A stretch of DNA of 64,000 nucleotides, taken from contig CAIIXF020000009.1 of NCBI GenBank assembly GCA_903813345.2, positions 22,843,759-22,907,758 on the forward strand. Direction: 5' to 3'. The notes beneath the pieces were generated by a model. It was not told the DNA's origin. It worked only from the letters and a program-made list of their open reading frames with translations, and made no database searches. The translations under genes and the position numbers were made by a program. How positions within the stretch are numbered: the first letter of the stretch is position 1; each line of letters begins with the position of its first letter. This DNA comes from Owenia fusiformis (Eukaryota > Annelida > Polychaeta > Sabellida > Oweniidae). This document shows, piece after piece, positions 25,355-36,500 of the stretch.

Positions 25355-26478
25355 TCAAAAAGCCAGCCCCCTTTCTTTCATAAATTCCTCCACTTTATCG
25401 CTCATTTTTGGCTTCATCTCTTTAATTCTACGAGGAGTCACATGCAGGGCATCCATGCTTTTGATAACCGTTCTCACTTTTGTAATGTCCATGTCCTCAA
25501 TGCACTCACAATCCATAAGATATGTATTGGTCAGAGCTTGTTGTAGTTTCATGTATCTATTATCAAACACTGGTCCTTTCTGACCTACTTTTGGGGAGTG
25601 TCGTCTCCGACTCTGCGAAGAAATGTCCGCAACAATTGCAATTGATTTGACTGAGTTGTTTTCTCGCAAACCATTATTGTTATTCGGGGGAAATGTAGCT
25701 CTTGTTTTAGGTTTCAATTTATCGGCCTCTTTATTTTCAGTTTCTTTTGCAGGTGGCATATGTCCAACAGAAGGTAACTTTTCAGATTGTTTAGGAGTAG
25801 GTATGTTAAAGTTGGCAACATTTGTGTTTGGACGTGGTGGGCTTTGACTTTGGGCAAGTTTTGGCATTGCGCTTGTAGACGGTCTCGGGCGAGACACAGC
25901 AATCTCTGGCATAGAGGTTTGCCTTTTGGTCGGAGGCCTGTCGCGATCCCCGACTATTGTCGCACGGCGTTGTAAAGTTTGCTTGTCATTTGTCATCAGT
26001 TCATGTTGGTTACTTGAACTCTTTCTTTTTACGAATAGAGTATTCACATCAATGCCCCTCAGGAGATCTTTCATCACTGACGTTTTCCTTTGCTGCCTGT
26101 CGACAAACACTTTCTTCTCATATTCCGATTGAGATATGAACTTATACCGTTCCTTTGATAATTCCATTAATTTCGATGATAACATTCTCTCCTCAGTAAC
26201 GTTATCGGTTAGTTGACCTGAAACTCTCGCCATATCATTTCTCTTTCCCCCATATTCACCCAATATCCAGGCTTCAATCTCTTTAGCAGAATCTGATTTA
26301 TTACTAAGGAATTTAGAATGGAGTGCTCGTCCACTTCGGTTCAAATGTACTACTGGTTTAAGGTCCGCCGGGGTCCCAGCAACAGGAACAGTCGTCCCGC
26401 TGTCCATTTGAGGACTCAAATCCACACCAGGCATTGTAATTCCATCGAGTGTCAGTGCTCGTTTCTGAGTGCCAGCCT
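25355..26478 (-). CDS. Unrecognised basic, low-complexity protein, terminal coding exon
   Basis: A single long open frame ends in TGA at 25357-25355. The first ATG is at 26434 (359 aa), but the frame continues upstream to a good acceptor (TTTTTTGTAG at about 26479), adding AGTQKRALTLDGIT, so this may be the last exon of a longer gene; I could not place upstream exons. Residues 30-160 are mixed charged and helical (EIEAWILGEYGG, MLSSKLMELSKERYKF), the middle is Ser/Pro/Asn/Lys-rich and probably disordered, and the last 75 residues look structured again (LTNTYLMDCECIEDMD, VRTVIKSMDALHVTPRRIKEM). There is no signal peptide or membrane segment. The length and the structured-disordered-structured order make coding very likely. 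I do not recognise the family. Confidence 0.75.
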
Positions 26479-26479
26479 A

Positions 26480-27880
26480 CAAAAAACCCCAGAAAATATT
26501 AAAGTATAAATTAAGCGGAACAGTATTGGTATAATATTGTGGTATAGTTAAAATTTAAAAGTAACCCTTTATAACAATATGCCTGGAGAGCGTATGCTTT
26601 TATTGTTATATGAACATTCTGATCGATTTGTTTTAATTGTTTACCATGTTTTGTTTTTTATATTGCTTGGTAATAATCCTTCGGGCTAATGTTTGAATCG
26701 GTTTTAATTAACTTCCTTATATTCCTTATGTTCATATGTTGCCTGAAGAAGTTTCATTATGATGCCATCCGATCTTGAATTTGTTGTGGAAGACTTTGCA
26801 TTAACCAACCAATTAATACAACTAGAGTACCAGACGGTGCACGTACGAATTGATTAAATATTATTGATGTGTACCCTTTTGATCAAAATGTCATCGGGTT
26901 CTGCTGGTTGAACATAACATCTTATGGAATTCCGATCCCACTAACAATACCCATCGTCATTTCAATAGTTGCATTGCTTCTATCTTTAAATGATATATCA
27001 ACACTTGAAAAGGTTCAATATTTTGTAGCGCTATATTGAATTCACAAAACATAAAAGGTACAATGGTTGCTTTAAAGGCTTTTAGAATTTTGTTAATAAT
27101 AGATGTGATTATTGTGTCGTTTAGAAGTTGTTTACACCAACTTTTCAATTATAAGACCTTTTAGTACCAAATCTCATGTTTACAACACTGGAATTTAGTT
27201 ACACGTAACATTCCGTTACGACAATGTGTAATATGACACACAGACATTATGTTTTTGTCGCTGAACCTTACATCCATTTCAAAATCAAAAATATATAACA
27301 ATAAAGCTAATATGATGTTTTGTTTAAATAGTTAATTATGTTAACTTACATTAATAAAAAAGTTACAATCCACTGACTACATTCAGAGAAAAAAGTTAAT
27401 CCAAATATGTATCCCTGTATCCCTGTCACCAAGTATGTTCGAAGACTAAATATCTACAAGTTTATAATGGAGCTTTTCCCCAAGGTAAAATGATTTAGTA
27501 TAAAGGACTTGTCTCAAGGCAACAAATATCATAATCGTTTCCCAATACACAAGTACAATAGCCATCAAACAAGTCCTATTACTGAATATGCGATTAATCC
27601 CTGTAAACTTTGAATAGGACCTATTAAAGATCGTAAATAATGCGGATGGATAACAATAGACTTAATAAATAGTTCCCCCCACATTGATTCTAATCCAATT
27701 CTTCTATTTCAGCTCTGGTAACGCGAATGGTTGATCTGGTTTAATTTTTCTGTCCATTTTTGAGAAATAACAATAGGCATGGAAAAAAACAATAGGTCTT
27801 TATAAATCATGAGTAATATAAGATTGGAGTATAGCCTTTGGATGGTAACATCAGAATTGACTTCCAAACGTAAATTGATT
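26480..27880. other. Upstream region or intron of the 25355-26478 gene
   Basis: AT-rich with no convincing exon. One GTAAGT-type donor on the minus strand near 27346 has a stop codon just upstream in the needed frame, so it could only be a 5' UTR or false donor. Confidence 0.35.
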
Positions 27881-27882
27881 CA

Positions 27883-28814
27883 CAGTAAAACCTGTGTATA
27901 GTGAACATTTTTTGCCGAGAAAAAGTGTTCACTGTTGGTAGGTGTTCACTACAGCAATGATTTTATTTCGCGGCATTTGCTGTATTATATAAAGAGACTA
28001 GTTAAACAAGGCTAAAAGAGAGGAGGGAATAATCAATTAACTTTGTATTTTCTACCCATGATAACCAATGACACTCTAGCGATAAGTTTTTGTTTTATTG
28101 TAGTGTTATATAATTATAAAGACTCATTCTAAACCTGACTGTCATCTGAATGATTCATTTTTTTCATTGAAAAATTGTAATCTCTTTATTATTCTTTGTT
28201 GTGTAATAATAATCTCATTGAGATGATCCTTTAAATCGTGGAATCCTTGACACATTTGAGTCGGATAAAGGACACTATTGAATTAATTAAAGGACATGGT
28301 AGAGTCAATTAAGTGTGATCATTTGAATTTCAATTCAATCTGTTTTCAAATTGATGGGGATAAGAAAAAGATTGAATTGGGACTTATCAGATCGAGGTAT
28401 TAATTGTTAACCAGATCATCTCCAAAACAATCGATGCTAGACGAATATTCTGTCTTACAAAAACAAAGCTTATTAAGAATTATAATTAGTCACACCTGTT
28501 TCAACAGATAAAAAGAGGAGAGCAAGATCTCAAATTGACATTTTGATTATTTTTTGGCAGGTTATAAACATGAACTGCTTACTCTAAAGACAGTTGCAGA
28601 AATCGTATATCTGATTCAATGTTCACTAGAGGCAGGATAATTCAACTGCTTTTTGCCAAAATTTAGTGTTCACTGTTCACAGTAGGTAGGTGATCACCAT
28701 AGGATTGTACTTTAACATGGGAGTCAATGGGAGAAAGAGGTTTTGCCGAAAATAAACGTTCACTGTTGATAGGTGTTCACTAGAGAGATGTGCCCACTAA
28801 CTCGGGTTTCACTG
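27883..28814. mobile_element. Pogo/Tigger-like non-autonomous element
   Basis: The ends CAGTAAAACCTGTGTATAGTGAAC and the complement of GGGTTTCACTG match the general form of pogo/Tigger termini. Sub-terminal motifs with TGTTCACT and GTAGGTGTTCACT recur at both ends. Only a short piece of TA is visible at the right flank. There is no transposase. The left boundary of the 2.8-kb segmental duplication lies inside this element. Confidence 0.55.
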
Positions 28815-29165
28815 TACATGTATTGCACAAGTTTAATGTCTTCATCAAATACTCGATTGATCTTCTCAATTTGATTACCACCACTCTAATTAATGATGAT
28901 AATTAAATGTTTGAACATTGACCACAAGGAAGAATGCACAACAAAAAACATCAAAATATTAGAGTACGCCATCTTTTATGCATTTGCAATAATGAAATAA
29001 TGCTCTGATAATGACGTTTCATTTCTGACAAAGAAAACGGTTCTTTTTGAAATGATGTTGTTGTAGACTAGTAGGGGCAAAACAAGATCAGTTTTATGCA
29101 AAATTATCATGATATATTAGTTGCTCCGAAGTAAGATATTGTAACATCTCATCTGTTATCAATAC

Positions 29166-29323
29166 CAAGGTACATCGTGTTCTAAACCTTAGTACGTCTC
29201 CATCAATAGTTATATGTATTTTCTTCGCAGGTTAAGTAAAGGTACAAGGTACATCGTTTCCTAAACCTTAGTACGTCTCCATCAATAGTTAAATGTATTT
29301 TCTTCGCAGGTTAAGTAAATAAA
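29166..29323 (+). repeat. Tandem repeat, 79 bp, two copies
   Basis: CAAGGTACATCG... to ...TCGCAGGTTAAGTAAA occurs twice in a row with minor changes. Its last part overlaps the dispersed repeat family ending in TATGGAGGGGAG. Confidence 0.75.
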
Positions 29324-29392
29324 AATTCATAAAGAGGCTTTGACACGTAGTTCAATGGGAGAGCTAGGGTTGGCAAACTTATGGAGGGGAGT
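29205..29392 (+). repeat. Dispersed repeat family ('TATGGAGGGGAG'), copy 1
   Basis: Shares the series GTCTCCATCAATAGT, CGCAGGTTAAGTAAA, GAGGCTTTGACACGTAG, and CTTATGGAGGGGAGTG with 32545-32700 (plus), 39225-39282 (plus, partial), 60672-60860 (minus) and a short piece near 24408-24440 (minus). No coding content or terminal repeats were seen. The copy at 60672 shares at least 180 bp, so this is a genuine interspersed family. Confidence 0.75.
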
Positions 29393-30091
29393 GTAAATAA
29401 TATTCGACGATTAGTGTCATATTTAAGTAAATACTTAGAAATAGAAATAATGTTTTTGATACGAACGATCAATGGAGCGTGCAATTGTTGCAATGTAATA
29501 TGACATTTGCAACGTCTGGTATAATCAGAATGTCATTAATCAACAAATTTGCGCAATTATCACGGGTACCAACCAGACTCATCCTGAGAAAACATACGGC
29601 CGAATAAGACCCGCTGATACCATGTTTCACCAATAAATAATTGTCAGAGCTGAGAAATGGACAAAATGGTAATTCAGGCATTGATTGCACTCGTGTCAAA
29701 ATGGATGTTCTTCTGTTCGTGGGATTTCTTATGTGGGCCAAATCTCCATTGATGCAATGTTAAATTCTTGAAGAGCCTTGGTTTTTCCGTTCAACGACCA
29801 ACATTTTCGTGATTAATCACAAGGTGTACATTAACAGGATCATCCAATAATATGCCATTCAGCTATATAGCAATTCCCTTATTGAGGGGGACATACCGTT
29901 TGAACTATATCATATACTAGGTCTAGGTCTAGGTCTCAAGGGTATATCGTTGAATAGAATTTAACTCAATGATACAACGGATCATACTCGCAAACTCCTC
30001 TGATTCTACAGCTGCCTTACTCGCGGTACACATGCTTTATCACGTGTGGCGCAATGGATCTTACAAGATCTTAAAGTTTGGAAATTGTCCG

Positions 30092-30273
30092 GGTGTCAAC
30101 GTATTTATAGTCCGCCAGTAAATATAGTCCGGGGTTATATTGTATACCAATACAGAAAATATGGTCCGGGTTAGACCATACACCCTAGGACACCAGGTCC
30201 TCCGGACCTGGTGTCCTAGGGTGTATGGTCCTACGGACTATATATTCAGGGAGACTATATTTACTCTGACACC
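30092..30273. mobile_element. 182-bp palindromic insertion with perfect 26-bp hairpin core
   Basis: Terminal repeats GGTGTCA and TGACACC are followed inward by matching TATAGTC/GACTATA stretches. The core 30175-30229 has two perfect 26-base arms around a 3-base loop. The paralogous copy B at about 33508 has no insertion (reads straight through GTCCCGGGTC), so this is a real insertion after the duplication. No clear target duplication. Confidence 0.85.
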
Positions 30274-30436
30274 GGGTCTTTCTTTACTCGACGGTATGCT
30301 GTCTTCAGCGGGATCGAGTTTATGCCCGTACATTACGCTGACTTATGATTTGTAAATACCTGGTGTTGTTAAATACGTAAAAGTCACACACATTAGAACA
30401 TCGAGCTGTGGGAAAAGGACACCAATCTTTGTAATC

Positions 30437-30507
30437 ATGAGAATATTGCTTCTTATTTCAGTTGTCGTTTGTGTCTCGACATTTCATGAAGCAAATGCAG
30501 GCCAAAG
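30437..30507 (+). CDS. Antistasin-like gene, first exon copy A (signal peptide)
   Basis: ATG at 30437 encodes MRILLLISVVVCVSTFHEANA, a typical cleaved signal peptide, then GQ and two bases of a Ser codon; the donor is AAG|GTAAGT. It splices in frame to exon 2 at 35170 (first base C). An equivalent exon, copy B, lies at 33691-33761. There is no evident TATA box upstream. Confidence 0.8.
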
Positions 30508-33500
30508 GTAAGTAAACGAAACTACATGTTATCACAAACTTATGCAGTGCCTTTTATAGCCTCGTCCAAAAAAAATTTTGCGCGAGGTTACAAATCCTTC
30601 AGGGCAAACCATAGGTAAACCATATGACCGTAAAGGTCGAGAAAAGTTACAAATATTGAGTAAGAATAGCAAAGTTGAATTGAGCTTACATCATTATCAT
30701 TTTATATCTTGTTTTATTGGGGGAGAATTAATTTGTGCCTTTTTGGGGAGTGTTGAGTTGGCGGAGTGGTCTAAAGCGCTGAACACACAAGGATATGCGC
30801 TGTTGCCTAAACCATGAGGTCGTGAGTTCGAGCCTCACGAACTCCTTAGGTTTATTTATCCATTAAAGCCAAACATACACCAATGGTCAAGTTGGGACCT
30901 CCTAAGACGGGCGTGGGGCCTCGTGGGACTTCATGGGATTTTGCCCGATGGAGTCCGTGGGACTCCATGGGACTTCCTCCGATTTTGCCCCTCGGCCAGA
31001 TTGGGCAAAACCCCATGGAGTCCCATCAAGCTCCATCGAAAATATTATTCTCTCCATGGGCCATCGTTGGATTTTTGATCGATTTACGACATGTTTTATG
31101 AAGCCTAGCATACACCAATTGGACACGGTGGGATTTGATGGGACTATGGGACATGATTTCGCGGCATTTGCTGCATCATATAAAGAGACTAGTTACTAAA
31201 CAAAGCTAAAGAGAGCAAGGAATAATCAATCAACTTTGTATTTTCTACCCATGATAACCCATGACAAGTTTTTGTTTTATTGTAGTGTTATATAAACTGA
31301 CTTATTTTAAACCTGACTGTCATCTGAATGATTCATTTTTTAATTGAAAAATTGTAATCTCTTTATTATTCTTTGTTGTGTAACAATAATCTCATTGAGA
31401 CGATCCTTTAAATCGTAGAATCCTTGACACGTTTGAGTCAGATAAAGGACTTTATTGAATTAATTAAAGGACACGGTAGAGTCAATTGAGTGTGATCATT
31501 TGAATTCCAATCCAAGCTGTTTTCAAATGATGGGGATAAGATTGGGACTTAGCAGATCGAGGTAATAATTGTTAACCAGATCATCTCCAAAACAATCGAT
31601 GCTAGACGAATAATCTGTCTTACAAAAACAAAGCTTATTAAGAATTATAATTAGTCACACCTGTTTCAACAGATAAGAAGAGGAGAGCAAGATCTCAAAT
31701 TGACATTTTGATTATTTTTTGGCAGGTTATAAACATGAACTGCTTAACTCTAATAAGGCAGTTGCAGAAATCTTTTATCTGATTCAATGTTCACTAGAGA
31801 CAGGATACATCAACTGCTTTTGCCAAGATTTAGTGTTCACTGTTCACAGTAGGTAGGTGATCACCATAGGATTGTACTTTAACATCGGAGTCAATGGGAG
31901 AAAGAGGTTTTGCCGAAAATAAACGTTCACTGTTGATAGGTGTTCACTAGGGAGATGTGTTCACTAACTCAGGTTTCATTGTACATGTATTGTGCAAGTT
32001 TAATGTCTTCAACAAATACTCGATTAATTTTCTCAGTTTGACTACCACCACTCTAATAATGATGATAATTAAATGTTTGAACATTGACCATAAGTAAGAA
32101 TGCACAACAAAAAACATTAAAATATTAGAGTACGCCATCTTTTATGCATTTGCAAACACAAATTATTTTTTGTAACTTCATTTAAAATCGAATGCTGGAA
32201 ATGGCCTGGATTGGATCGATTTAACTTATGAATTTTCAAATTATTTCAATATAATATAATTAATTAAAAGCCAAGTGAAATTGAAGTTCGACGGCAAATA
32301 TGCGATTCTGTCTTTGAATGTTTAAATATTTTTACTCTTTAAAAGTCTGTTGTTTAAAATGATATTTTGTCTTTCTGTTCTCGAGTGGTCGTCCAAACGT
32401 TGCATGGACTGGAACAGTGTCTTGATGGAAAGTGGCATAAAACATTTCCTAGCACGGAGAATGACGATTACGTCGAATGCCACTCTTGTGCGCTAACGTG
32501 ACACATGAGATTTTAACCAATAAGGGTAAAAGGGGAAAAATTGAGAAAAATAGATATTGGAAATAAAGTCAAATTACGTTTCCATCAATAGTATAAGTAT
32601 TTTCATCGCAGATTGAGTAAATAGAAATTCAAAGGTAAAGAGGCTTTAACACGTAGTTCAATTGGGGAGCTAAGGTTGGCAAACTTATGGAGGGGAGTGT
32701 AAATAATACTCGACGATTAGTGTCATATTTAAGTAAATACTTAGAAATAGGAATAATGTTTTTGATACGAACGATCAATGGAGCGTGCAATTGTTGCAAT
32801 GTAATATGACATTTGCAACGTCTGGTATAATCAGAATGTCATTAATCAACAAATTTGCACAATTATCACGGGTACCAACCAGACTCATCCTGAGAAAACA
32901 TACGGCCGAATAAGACCCGCTGATACCATGTTTCATCAATAAATAATTGTCAGAGCTGAGAAATGGACAAAATGGTAATTCAGGCATTGATTGCACTCGT
33001 GTCAAAATGGATGTTCTTCTGTTCGTGGGATTTCTTGTGGGCCAAATCTCCATTGATGCAATGTTAAATTCTTGAAGAGCCTTGGTTTTTCCGTTCAACG
33101 ACCAACATTTTCGTGATTAATCACAAGGTGTACATTAACAGGATCATCCAATAATATGCCATTCGGGTTGCAGACAGGTTCAACCAAATCTTTTTGACAA
33201 ATCGTGAACTTAAGTGACTATTTCACGTTTTTGCCACATACAGTAGCCTCTGGCAGTCTGGCCCATCTATTTATTCTGACATAAAATTCAGCTATATAGC
33301 AATTCCCTTATTGAGGGGGACATACCGTTTGAACTATATCATATACTAGGTCTAGGTCTCAAGGGTATATCGTTGAATAGAATTTAACTCAATGATACAA
33401 CGGATCATACTCGCAAACTCCTCTGATTCTACAGCTGCCTTACTCGCGGTACACATGCTTTATCACGTGGCGCAATGGATCTTACAAGATCTTAAAGTTC

Positions 33501-36500
33501 GGAAATTGTCCCGGGTCTTTCTTTACTCGACAGAATGCTGTCTTCAGCGGGATCGAGTTTATGCCCGTACATTACGCTGACTTATGATTTGTAAATACCT
33601 GGTGTTGTTAAATACGTAAAAGTCACACACATTAGAACATCGCTTGTTATCATTTTGAGCTGTGGGAAAAGGACACCAATCTTTGTAATCATGAGAATAT
33701 TGCTTCTTATGTCAGTTGTCGTTTGTGTCTCGACATTTCATGAAGCAAATGCAGGCCTAAGGTAAGTAAACGAAACTTCACGTTATCACAAACTTATGCA
33801 GTGCCTTATAGCCTCGTCCAAAGAAAATTTTGCGCGAGGTTACAAATCCTTCAGGGCAAACCATAGGTAAACCATATGACCGTAAAGGTCGAGAAAAGTT
33901 ACAAATACTGAGTAAGAATAGCAAAGTTGAATTGAGCTTACATCATTCTCATTTCATATCATGTTTTATTGGGGGAGAATTAATTTGTCATTAAAGGTCA
34001 TCGAGGTCCCATGGGACTCGGTGGGATTCGATCGGCCAAGTTGATATTCGATGGGGCAAATGGAACTCGATGGGTCAAGTTGGATTTTGAGGATTTTGAG
34101 TTCCCTGAGACTGATCGGGGGAAATAAATTGATCAATATAAAACCCAATCCCTGGCCAGTATTTAAGCGTTGTATATCACATGCTTTTGAATGATTGAAA
34201 GATAATCTAAATATCAAAAAGATGATCCATGGAAAAATAATAAATCACATTTTATATATTTTTATGAAACTTTTATTGATAATACATTTTAAAAAAAATT
34301 TGGTGAAAAACTAAAAGAAAATGAAACCTTTCGAAAGGTCTGTAGGAATGTATACCAAACACATCAAAATATTTTCAATTTGGGTCCATTTTGTATCTAT
34401 ACGAAGTTATTGCAAGGAGTTATTGTAAATTGACAAAATCATATTTGTTTGATAATTCTATGGTAAAAGATACCATTTATGATTTCGGTTTACAGAGTTC
34501 AAATGAATGTAGTTTGAGATACCCTTCAATATTTTCTCTTCATATTTGGTCACATTGTTTATCATATTTTATTACAACTAGTTTCAAATGTGTTAACCAT
34601 CATTGGCTGAAATGCAGCAAAAAAGTTGATGGCTAATCACCGTTCCACAGCTGGATGAATCTAACTGCAGCTTCATTCAAGATGGTTGCCGAAATTATTT
34701 CGTTTTCGATAAACCTCCGATTTCAGCTTAACTAAGTTGAATCTGAATTCCAAATGTTTCGCCATGCAAATTGATAAAGCTGCGATGGTAAATAACCACA
34801 AATAAAGGCTCACACAACTGCGATATCAGAGAACTTTAATGAAAATTGTTTCACTTAGAATGACACTGAAGTTGATGATGACGTAATGATGACGTAGATC
34901 ATCAACTTCAGTTAGAGTCATTCTAAGTGAAGCCGCGTTTTCTTTAAAATACACTAATATTGAGGGTGTTTGGGCATTCATTTTAGTTGAATACAATCGT
35001 AGCTTTATTAATTTGCGAAACTTTTGGAATCAAGATTCAACTTAGTTTGGCTGAAATCGGAGGTTTATCGAAAACGAAAGAATTTTGACAACCATCTTGA
35101 ATGAAGCTAACTGCGGTTAGAGTCATCCAGCTGTGGAACAGTGCTAATGAAAAACTTTATATTTTGAAGCTGTGAATACGAGGGGAAAATATATCATCAG
35201 GGAGAAAAATTTAACAAGGATTGCAACAAATGTAGATGCAACAAAAATGACGAAATAACGTGTACCATGAGAACCTGTGGAGAGATGTGCGAGTGGAAAG
35301 GTAAACCATGATATTATATTTATTCGATCTAACCCCCCTATCACACCAAACTAGTTCTTACCCGTTCTTGCCAGTCCTACAAAAACGTCGTAAAACGGGC
35401 TCAATCAGGCTGTGGTCGGGGAATATGTCTGAAATAATTAGCTTCTTCGTTCTTAAACAGTCTCCAATACGTCCATCTCGTTCGCAGTTCGTTCAGGTCG
35501 CACCACGTCGGTGTGCAACGTCGTAGAACGCGTCCCTTAGTCTAGAAGGTCAACATGACCTGATTACAGAACGGTATGGTCGCCATCGAATTTTGAATCG
35601 ATTCAAAATACTAAAATCACATTCCCGTCTGAGAACGTTCATAAAGTTCGTAAATAGACCTTAGAAAGTTGCAGCTATACGTTCATTCCGTTCGCACATA
35701 GTTTAAAACCAGTTTTGAAGAACGCAGTGGCAACTTGTTTGGTGTGATAGCTATATTTTTGCTAACTCGTTAATAAGCAGTGTTAAACACGTTCTTAATC
35801 AGTTTAAACCCGTTTGCAATTAGTTCTACCTCGTTCTCAACACGTCCTCAGACAGTTCAACCAAGGGAAAGATCAATACCCGGTGATTTCAGCGGGAAGT
35901 GGCGTTTCGTTCAGTGGATGAGCTGCGCGCGCACGCATAAATGTGATTATCCAATATATCAATACCCGGTGATTTCAGCGGGAAGTGGCGTTTCGTTCAG
36001 TGGATGAGCTGCGCGCGCACGCATAAATGTGATTATCCAATATAATTAGGGGAGGGCTATTTGAAGTAGTTTTTGGTCTCAGGCGCGACCCAGGGCTGTT
36101 GTCTTAAGGACATTTCGTTGAAAATGAGCCATTCGGCTGATAATTGGTAAGAGTTTGCGATCTTATAATGTATAACTGTTACTCAGACACATATTTTGAC
36201 ACGATTCTGTTGGAAATAAGCTTTGAACCGAGAGATATTCACGATTGATATGCACATTTTTGATTGTGCCATTGCTTTTCTATTGCACAATCCATGTATT
36301 GATAGAAGAAACATTAATAATGCAGATTGGTTTACCTTCAATACATGGCAGACACTACATATCGGTCTATTAATACCAGTTTGTGCCTTAAATAGTTTTA
36401 TATTTCCATCCACGGCCTGGAGCCTGGGTGTGTTTGTCTCTTATGTGTATGCTTGTGCATGGACTTCTAATCACTAGCAGAATTTAACATGATGCAAACT

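Larger units (their letters stand above)
27957..30736 (+). repeat. Segmental duplication, copy A (carries antistasin exon 1A)
   Basis: Closely similar to 31152-33988 over about 2.8 kb in direct orientation. It differs mainly by a 182-bp palindromic insertion (30092-30273), a 79-bp tandem repeat (29166-29323) and absence of the 120-bp segment found at about 33166-33287 in copy B. The duplicated unit includes promoter-proximal DNA, the signal-peptide exon and its donor site. Confidence 0.93.
31152..33988 (+). repeat. Segmental duplication, copy B (carries antistasin exon 1B)
   Basis: Direct repeat of 27957-30736, in which the left end of the pogo-like element is missing. It contains an extra segment of about 120 bp around 33166-33287, bordered by ATTC on both sides, and lacks the palindrome found in copy A. 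It also has 15 extra bases just before the first exon. The proximity of the exon to exon 2 makes copy B the better-placed first exon, but both have intact ATG and donor. Confidence 0.93.

Noticed and set aside
29469-33098. Matching 90- and 107-aa minus-strand ORFs at 29469-29741 and 32775-33098
   Set aside because: Their similarity reflects the segmental duplication. Some conservation of frame is visible (a single codon-scale difference near the start), but no domain or splice context was found, so I do not call a gene.
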